DNA from: Moraxellaceae bacterium
Lineage (GTDB): Bacteria; Pseudomonadota; Gammaproteobacteria; Pseudomonadales; Moraxellaceae
Direction: 5' to 3'
DNA: 11,592 nt
Assembly: GCA_030146505.1 (NCBI GenBank)
Contig: JASLCO010000085.1
Span: 1 to 11,592, forward strand
In this document: positions 5,824 through 11,592 of the stretch, in pieces
Layout of the letters: each line of letters opens with the position of its first letter
Position numbering within the stretch: the first letter of the stretch is position 1
Made by a program: the position numbers and the translations under genes
Notes under the pieces: model-generated
The model's input: the letters and a program-made list of their open reading frames with translations, nothing else
Databases searched by the model: none
What the model was told of the DNA's origin: nothing

Positions 5824-7716
5824 TTAAACGTCAACCTCGGCCAGGTTGCCCTTGGCTTCCAGCCAGCTCTTGCGGTCGCTTGCGCGTTTCTTGCCGAGCA
5901 GCATGTCCATCATTTCATTCGTGGTATCGGCATCGTCCAGCACCAGTTTCACGAGACGGCGGGTGTCGGGTGCCATGGTGGTTTCGCGCAGTTGCAGGGG
6001 GTTCATTTCACCCAGCCCCTTGAAGCGCTGCACATTGGGCTTGCCGCGCTTCTTTTCCGCTTCCAGGCGATCAAGGATGCCGCGCTTCTCGTCTTCATCC
6101 AGGGCATAGAAAACCTCCTTGCCGAGATCGATGCGGTAAAGCGGTGGCATGGCAACAAAGATGTGGCCGCGCTCCACCAGCGGCCGGAAATGCTTCACGA
6201 AGAGTGCGCAAAGCAGCGTGGCGATATGCAGGCCATCGGAGTCGGCGTCGGCGAGGATGCAGATTTTTCCGTAGCGCAGGCCTTCGAGATTGTCGGAAGC
6301 CGGATCCACGCCGATGGCCACGGCAATGTCGTGCACTTCCTGCGAGGCGAGGATCTCACCGGAATCCACTTCCCAGGTATTGAGGATTTTTCCGCGCAAG
6401 GGCATCACGGCCTGGAATTCGCGATCACGCGCCTGCTTGGCGGAACCACCGGCGGAATCCCCTTCCACCAGGAAAAGCTCGGAACGGGTGATGTCGGACA
6501 GCGAACAGTCCGCGAGCTTGCCGGGCAGCGCCGGTCCCGAGGTGATTTTCTTGCGGGCGACCTGCTTGCTCTGGCGCAGGCGCTTTTGCGCATTGCTGAT
6601 GGCAAGCTCGGCCAACTGCTCGGCCACATCGGTGTGCTGGTTGAGATAAAGCGAGAAAGCATCCTTCACCACACCGGAAACAAAGCTGGCGGATTCACGC
6701 GAGGAAAGGCGTTCCTTGGTCTGGCCGGCAAACTGCGGGTCCTGCATCTTGAGCGAAAGCACGAAGGCGCAGCGCTCCCAGACATCTTCGGGCGATAGCT
6801 TCACGCCGCGTGGCAACAGATTGCGGAATTCGCAGAATTCGCGCAGCGCCTCCAGCAGGCCGGTACGCAGGCCGTTCACATGGGTGCCGCCCTGCGCGGT
6901 GGGAATCAGGTTGACGTAGGACTCCTGTATGAGCTCGCCACCTTCCGGCATCCATTGCACGGCCCAGTCCACCGCTTCCTTCTGCGCGGAAAGCACACCC
7001 ACGAAGGGCTCTTCGGGCAACGTGACATAGTCGCGCGTGGATTCCCTGAGATAGTCGGTGAGGCCGTCTTCGTAATACCAATTCTCACTCTCGCCGGTAT
7101 TTTCATCCGTGAAGGCGATGGTCAGGCGCGGGCAGAGCACGGCCTTGGCCTTGAGCACATGCTTGAGGCGCGACACGGAAAATTTCGGGCTGTCGAAATA
7201 TTTCTCGTCCGCCCAGAAACGCACCGTGGTACCGGTCTGCTTCCTGGGAGCCGTGTCGATGGTCTTGAGCGCGGTGGCGGCATTGCCGTCACGGAATTCC
7301 TGCTGGTAGACATTGCCGTCGCGCTTCACCGTCACGATGAGGTGCCGGGACAACGCATTCACCACGGACACGCCAACGCCGTGCAGGCCGCCGGAGAACT
7401 GGTAATTCTTGTTGGAGAATTTGCCGCCGGCATGCAGGCGCGTGAGGATGAGTTCCACGCCGGACACCTTATGCTCGGGGTGGATGTCCACGGGCATGCC
7501 GCGGCCATCGTCGGTGACGGAGAGCGAGCCGTCCTTGTACAGCACCACCTCGATGCGGCTGGCAAAACCTCCCAGGGCTTCGTCCACGGAGTTGTCGATG
7601 ACTTCCTGCGCCAGATGGTTGGGGCGCTGGGTGTCGGTGTACATGCCGGGGCGCTTTTTCACCGGGTCCAGCCCGGACAGCACCTCGATGGCTTCTGCGG
7701 TGTAATTGTTCGCCAT
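5824..7716 (-). CDS. parE: DNA topoisomerase IV subunit B (ParE)
   Basis: ParE is the ATPase subunit that pairs with ParC to form topoisomerase IV. The 630-residue length equals that of the E. coli protein. The GHKL ATPase domain shows Asn42 in EVIDNSVDEALGG (magnesium), DDGRGMP at 69-75 and GGLHGVG at 109-115 (ATP lid). The transducer domain carries the QTK loop with Lys334. The TOPRIM domain has EGDSAGG with Glu418 and DADSDG at 490-495, and PLRGKILNTWEV between them. The DADSDGLHI wording is typical of ParE rather than GyrB (DADVDGSHI), which together with the adjacent parC settles the identity. The ATG at 7716 lies 5 bp after the yqiA stop codon, so the two are co-transcribed and probably coupled. 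Confidence 0.98.
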   Translation of the reverse strand: MANNYTAEAIEVLSGLDPVKKRPGMYTDTQRPNHLAQEVIDNSVDEALGGFASRIEVVLYKDGSLSVTDDGRGMPVDIHPEHKVSGVELILTRLHAGGKFSNKNYQFSGGLHGVGVSVVNALSRHLIVTVKRDGNVYQQEFRDGNAATALKTIDTAPRKQTGTTVRFWADEKYFDSPKFSVSRLKHVLKAKAVLCPRLTIAFTDENTGESENWYYEDGLTDYLRESTRDYVTLPEEPFVGVLSAQKEAVDWAVQWMPEGGELIQESYVNLIPTAQGGTHVNGLRTGLLEALREFCEFRNLLPRGVKLSPEDVWERCAFVLSLKMQDPQFAGQTKERLSSRESASFVSGVVKDAFSLYLNQHTDVAEQLAELAISNAQKRLRQSKQVARKKITSGPALPGKLADCSLSDITRSELFLVEGDSAGGSAKQARDREFQAVMPLRGKILNTWEVDSGEILASQEVHDIAVAIGVDPASDNLEGLRYGKICILADADSDGLHIATLLCALFVKHFRPLVERGHIFVAMPPLYRIDLGKEVFYALDEDEKRGILDRLEAEKKRGKPNVQRFKGLGEMNPLQLRETTMAPDTRRLVKLVLDDADTTNEMMDMLLGKKRASDRKSWLEAKGNLAEVDV

Positions 7717-7721
7717 GCTTT

Positions 7722-8306
7722 TTACTGACTCAGAAATTCCACAATCGCCGGCAGCTTGTCCGCAAAGCCTTCATAGGCATGCGAGCCACCGCGTGTTACG
7801 TCCAACCGGCAGGCCGCATAAAACTGTTCGGCCTGGCGGTAATCCAGGGTTTCGTCACCGGTTTCCAGCAGCACCCAGAGCTTTTCAGGGTGCGGCGGCG
7901 CCACTTCCAGCAACTCCAGCAAACGGAAGTGTTCAGGCTTCACCTGGCTGGCCACGCCCGTGTGCTGGCCGGCCACACCCGTGAGGGAGTTGCGCTGCTC
8001 GCCCACATAGGCCGACAGCAGTTGGTGGGGATGCACGGCCGGATTGACGAGCACGGCGCGCAGGCCGTGGCGGGCGGCGAGGATATTCGCATAAAAACCG
8101 CCCAAAGAGCTGCCTATAAGTACAGGTATTTCAGGAGAAGCCGCCACGCACTGCTCCAGGATGGCCAGGGCTGCCGCCGGGTCCGTGGGCAGGGCCGGCA
8201 CCGTCAGCCGCAAATCCGGGCGCCCGCGGACAAAAGCCTGCATCTGTTGGGCCTTGGCCGATTGCGGCGAACTCAGGAAACCATGGATGTAGAGGATGTG
8301 CGGCAT
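7722..8306 (-). CDS. yqiA: YqiA/UPF0227 alpha/beta-hydrolase esterase
   Basis: A 194-residue cytoplasmic alpha/beta hydrolase of the YqiA family; the E. coli member acts on acyl-CoA and short esters in vitro, but the physiological substrate is unknown. The sequence opens directly on the first strand, MPHILYIHGFLSSPQSAKAQ. The nucleophile elbow is GSSLGG with Ser67, the acid is Asp151 in GDETLDY and the base is His176 in GGSHAYEG, so the triad is complete. ATG 8306 is preferred over an upstream in-frame ATG at 8348, which would add 14 residues and lie inside the terminator hairpin. The ribosome-binding site is weak. The stop is 5 bp before parE, the same order as in E. coli. Confidence 0.93.
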   Translation of the reverse strand: MPHILYIHGFLSSPQSAKAQQMQAFVRGRPDLRLTVPALPTDPAAALAILEQCVAASPEIPVLIGSSLGGFYANILAARHGLRAVLVNPAVHPHQLLSAYVGEQRNSLTGVAGQHTGVASQVKPEHFRLLELLEVAPPHPEKLWVLLETGDETLDYRQAEQFYAACRLDVTRGGSHAYEGFADKLPAIVEFLSQ

Positions 8307-8327
8307 GAGAACTGTCTCTGCTGAAAC

Positions 8328-8350
8328 AAAAAATGCGCTTGCGCGCATTT
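8328..8350 (-). terminator. Rho-independent terminator downstream of cpdA
   Basis: On the minus strand AAATGCGC (8350-8343) and GCGCATTT (8338-8331) pair around a 4-base loop and run into six T residues (complement of 8333-8328). It lies 25 bp past the cpdA stop and only 21 bp before the yqiA start. This suggests that much of the upstream operon transcript ends here, leaving yqiA-parE-parC to read-through or to a promoter inside cpdA that I cannot identify. Confidence 0.78.
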
Positions 8351-8375
8351 CTTGTGTGCCGGTGGCCGGAAGGAA

Positions 8376-9194
8376 TCAGTAGCCTTTGACCGACATGTCC
8401 ACCTTGAACTTGACGCCTTCGACGCGCGAGACCTGCGTGTCTATGCGTCCGTCGGCATGCAGGTCCAGCCAGCGATAGCCGGGGGCCACTTCGTCCACGG
8501 CAAAGTCCTGGCTGTGCGGCTTGAACTGCACGCAGGTGGACGGTACGGAAAGGAGGCGCACGCCCTTGCGCTGCTGGTCCGATTCCTGGTGTACATGCCC
8601 CCAGATGACGGCGCGTACATGGCTGAAGCCGTCCATCACCGCCCAGAAATCACCGGCATTCTTCACCACCTGCGTATCCAGCCAGGCACAGCCCATGGGC
8701 AGCGGATGGTGGTGCAGGCAAACCATGGTGTGATGGCCACGGCTCTTTTCCAGGGCCTCCTGCAGGAAGGCCAGTTCGGAAGGCTGGAAACAGCCCGGCA
8801 CCTCATGCTCGACGCTGGAGTTGAGCATGATGATGCGCCAGTCGCCCTGCTCGATGAGGCAGGGGCTCAGGTGGCTGCGCCCGCCCAGCGTGTTCACCAT
8901 GGGCTGGGTCAGGTCATGGTTGCCCTGCAGCCAGTAGCTGGGCGCGGCAAAGCGCTCGAGGTGTTTCTGGAAACGGGCATAGGCGGCGACCGAGCCATCC
9001 TGGGACAAATCCCCGGTGGCCAGGATCACGTCGATATGGGAATGCTCCCGGGCAATGCGGTCGAGAACGAGCTTAAGGCTGTCTTCCGTATTGAGCCCCA
9101 GGAGCCGGCCATCCGTACTGGCGAAAAGGTGGCAGTCGGAAATCTGGACCACTCGCTGTGGTCTCTGGTCGGTCTGCGTCAAGGTACCATCCAT
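8376..9194 (-). CDS. cpdA: 3',5'-cyclic-AMP phosphodiesterase CpdA
   Basis: CpdA hydrolyses cAMP to 5'-AMP in the cytoplasm and so lowers CRP/Vfr-type signalling. The 272-residue protein is a calcineurin-like metallophosphoesterase with all metal ligands visible: Asp20 and His22 in ISDCHLF, Asp62 in TGDLSQDG, Asn92 and His93 in GNHD, the HHHP cluster at 161-164, and His200 and His202 in GHVHQ. Length matches the family (E. coli 275). ATG 9194 is the only sensible start because an in-frame stop lies 15 bases upstream; the ribosome-binding site is poor. A 62-bp gap separates it from yqiB, longer than other gaps in this operon, so a local promoter is possible. A terminator follows the stop. Confidence 0.96.
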   Translation of the reverse strand: MDGTLTQTDQRPQRVVQISDCHLFASTDGRLLGLNTEDSLKLVLDRIAREHSHIDVILATGDLSQDGSVAAYARFQKHLERFAAPSYWLQGNHDLTQPMVNTLGGRSHLSPCLIEQGDWRIIMLNSSVEHEVPGCFQPSELAFLQEALEKSRGHHTMVCLHHHPLPMGCAWLDTQVVKNAGDFWAVMDGFSHVRAVIWGHVHQESDQQRKGVRLLSVPSTCVQFKPHSQDFAVDEVAPGYRWLDLHADGRIDTQVSRVEGVKFKVDMSVKGY

Positions 9195-9256
9195 AGAACG
9201 TGTCGTTCATTCGCGCCGAATGTAACGCAAGTGCCGCATTTTTTTCCAGAATCCGG

Positions 9257-9757
9257 TCACACCGCGGAGCTGGCAGAGCCCCGCAGGCCGACGGGCAGTT
9301 GCCAGTCGGCATAACCCTCGCGCAGGCAGTGGTCCAGGCACTCGGCCAGGAACTCGTTGACCTGGGTCTTTTCATCCCGGGCATGCATGGCCGGGTTGGG
9401 ATAGCGGTTGCGGGCCGGGATGCGGCGCGCGGCCTGGAAGCGCAGGACCTCGGCCAGCTCCGCGTCGTGGTAGATGCGCACTTCCATGTCCAGGCGCGGA
9501 TACCAGGGCAGGCGGTCGTCGCCGGCCAGCACGGTCTGGCGCAGCAGCAGCGTGTCGGTATAGGCCGAACGTTCCAGCACCGTGATCTCCATGGTGGCAG
9601 GCGTAGGCCCCGGCTGCTCCCAGTGGAAGCGGTATTCATCCTGCACCGGCCCCGGCAGCAGGCGGCGCAGACGCCCGTAATTCAGCGCACACACCGTCTG
9701 CAGATGCTGCAGGTCCACGGTGTAACGCAGGGGACGGGCCTGGCTGCGCAGGTTCAT
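9257..9757 (-). CDS. yqiB: DUF1249 protein, YqiB-like
   Basis: A 166-residue protein of the DUF1249 family; its function is not known. E. coli YqiB is about 140 residues and sits in the same place between nudF and cpdA. Recognisable family features are the N-terminal Y-x-V-D-L-x-x-L-x-x-V-C-x-x-N-Y segment (about 12-27) and the C-terminal YPNPAMHARDEK followed by FLAECLDHCLREGY. No signal peptide or membrane helix is visible, so it should be cytoplasmic. The start codon overlaps the nudF stop in TGATG (1 base shared), a strong sign of translational coupling. An in-frame ATG at 9805 inside nudF is rejected. The tail ending GLRGSASSAV is longer and more polar than the core. Confidence 0.92.
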   Translation of the reverse strand: MNLRSQARPLRYTVDLQHLQTVCALNYGRLRRLLPGPVQDEYRFHWEQPGPTPATMEITVLERSAYTDTLLLRQTVLAGDDRLPWYPRLDMEVRIYHDAELAEVLRFQAARRIPARNRYPNPAMHARDEKTQVNEFLAECLDHCLREGYADWQLPVGLRGSASSAV

Positions 9758-10395
9758 CACTTCTTCCAGCGCGCCTGCAGGCGCGCGCGGTTGAGGGCCA
9801 GCCACTGCAGGGCGATGATGCAGGGCGCATTGTTGATGCGGCCATTGGCCATCTGGGCCAGGGCCTGGTTCACGCTCATCACGTTGACGCGGATGTCCTC
9901 GCCCTCTTCGGGCAGGCCATGGATGCCCCCGGCTGCCGACAAGTCCGCCGCCGCCACATACAGCGTGAAGTGCTCGTCGGAGCCGCCCGGACTGGGCAGG
10001 AAATCCATGACCTTTTCCATGGCACCCAGCGTGACGCCCGCCTCTTCCAGCGCTTCGCGCCGGGCCACGGCCTCCATGGCCTCGCCGGGCTCGATCAGGC
10101 CCGCCACGATTTCCATCTGCCAGGGATGGGCATTTTCCAGCGCGCCCACGCGGAACTGCTCGATCAGCAGGACTTCGTCGGCATGCGCATCGTAAATCAG
10201 CACACCCACCGCCGGCGGACGCACAAACATCTCGCGGCTGATGACCGGGCCCGTGCCGCCGGCAAACTGGCGATGGCGCAGCCAGAGCTTGTCCATGCGG
10301 TAAAAGCCCCGGAACAGCGTCTCGCGCCGCTCCACCTGCACATCGGTCTTGCTGAAATCACCCGCGGCCATTGCCCACCCATTTGCGTTTTTCAT
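9757..10395 (-). CDS. nudF: ADP-ribose diphosphatase NudF (Nudix hydrolase)
   Basis: NudF cleaves ADP-ribose to AMP and ribose 5-phosphate, and in E. coli also affects the ADP-glucose pool. The 212-residue protein carries a complete Nudix box at residues 99-121 (G-x5-E-x7-R-E-A-x-E-E-x-G-V), followed by SPGGSDE at 135-141, characteristic of the ADP-ribose pyrophosphatase branch. ETLFRGFYRMD near the N-terminus matches the family swap segment used for dimerisation. The start is uncertain: ATG 10395 has AGGG five bases upstream but overlaps the preceding gene by 38 bp; ATG 10371 overlaps by 14 bp, has a GGTGGG that sits very close, and would give 204 residues. The stop shares a base with the yqiB start. 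It acts in the cytoplasm. Confidence 0.95.
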   Translation of the reverse strand: MKNANGWAMAAGDFSKTDVQVERRETLFRGFYRMDKLWLRHRQFAGGTGPVISREMFVRPPAVGVLIYDAHADEVLLIEQFRVGALENAHPWQMEIVAGLIEPGEAMEAVARREALEEAGVTLGAMEKVMDFLPSPGGSDEHFTLYVAAADLSAAGGIHGLPEEGEDIRVNVMSVNQALAQMANGRINNAPCIIALQWLALNRARLQARWKK

Positions 10396-10998
10396 CCATG
10401 CCCTGCGCGCTGAAACCGCTCCAGATCATGTCTTCGTAAACCATGACCGGAATGCCGGACAAACCCAGGGCATTGTATTGCCGCCTGGCCTCGGCATCGT
10501 GCTCGATATCGAGATCACGAAAGGCGATGCCATGCGCCTCGAAATATTTTCGCGCCTGCGCGCAATAAGGGCACCAGCTCGTGCCAAACAGCACGGGCAG
10601 GCGGGCGTCTCCTGCACGGTAGACACCGGCCCGGTCCAGGCGCGCCGCCGTGCGTTCCCGCTCCAGGTACCAGCCGGACAGCAACTCCGGATTGAAGCCG
10701 CGCATCTGGCGCGTGCCATCCACGATCAGCGGCATGGCGCCGCCACCGGCATCGGCAAATTCAGCCCGTGCAATGTCATCCTCGTCGATATGGCGCACCT
10801 GTACCGGCCGGCCCGTTCCCTGCAACAGGGCAAGCGCCTGCTCGCAAGGGTCGCAGCCGCGTGCGGAATACACCGTGATGGCAGACGACACTTGCGCCGT
10901 ACCACTTTGCATATTCCACCAATAACGGAGTTCGTGCTGGTTCTGCCAGACATAGAGGGCGCCCAGCACCACCAGTATCAGCACGACACGGCCGGCGC

Positions 10999-11002
<4 letters not shown>
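10358..11002 (-). CDS. Membrane-anchored tandem glutaredoxin-like protein
   Basis: A 214-residue protein with an N-terminal hydrophobic helix (about 6-20, uncleaved anchor likely) and two thioredoxin-fold units. The first (about 41-118) has Cys50-Asp-Pro-Cys53 and a Met90-Pro91 that should be the cis-proline, and ends with GFNPELLSGW, a glutaredoxin-like tail. The second (about 134-205) has the classic glutaredoxin site Cys144-Pro-Tyr-Cys147, Gly183-Ile-Pro185 and SGFS. It probably catalyses dithiol-disulfide exchange. The single positive N-terminal residue before the helix leaves topology open; a periplasmic C-terminus is possible but a glutathione-dependent role would favour the cytoplasm. 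The start overlaps the thiC stop as ATGA, and the 3' end overlaps nudF. I do not recognise a named gene for this arrangement. Confidence 0.85.

Positions 11003-11592
<590 letters not shown>

Overview
The window is about 60% G+C by eye and reads as chromosomal DNA of a gammaproteobacterium. Nearly every base is assigned to well-conserved housekeeping genes. The order thiC - (redoxin) - nudF - yqiB - cpdA - yqiA - parE - parC, followed by a serB / serB-adjacent membrane protein pair, resembles the arrangement I recall from Pseudomonas. The nudF-yqiB-cpdA-yqiA-parE part also matches Escherichia coli. I cannot name the genus from the sequence.

Layout, left to right. Positions 1-1826 (minus strand) hold a glutathione S-transferase cut by the window edge and, directly upstream of it, serB (phosphoserine phosphatase). 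A 106-bp divergent promoter region separates serB from a plus-strand gene at 1933-3060. That gene encodes a YtjB/AhpA-type two-helix membrane protein with an additional C-terminal domain that looks like a degenerate class III nucleotide cyclase fold. A 465-bp gene-free gap at 3061-3525 holds two separate imperfect inverted-repeat elements and the parC terminator. From 3526 to 11592 all genes are on the minus strand and tightly packed. In transcription order they are thiC (3' part only), a membrane-anchored tandem glutaredoxin-like protein, nudF, yqiB (DUF1249), cpdA, a Rho-independent terminator, yqiA, parE, a hairpin spacer, parC and a terminator.

How the genes fit together. thiC, the redoxin gene, nudF and yqiB overlap one another by 1-38 bp, so they are almost certainly co-transcribed and translationally coupled. 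They combine thiamine pyrimidine synthesis (an Fe-S enzyme), a thiol-disulfide protein, ADP-ribose hydrolysis and, 62 bp further on, cAMP hydrolysis. A terminator after cpdA probably separates these from yqiA-parE-parC, which encode an esterase and both topoisomerase IV subunits. ParC carries Ser87 and Glu91 at the positions equivalent to E. coli Ser80 and Glu84, the quinolone-sensitive residues.

I found no convincing new defence, mobile or signalling system. The points most worth a second look are the tandem-glutaredoxin membrane protein, the cyclase-like extension of the serB-adjacent protein, and the two inverted-repeat elements in the 3061-3525 gap.
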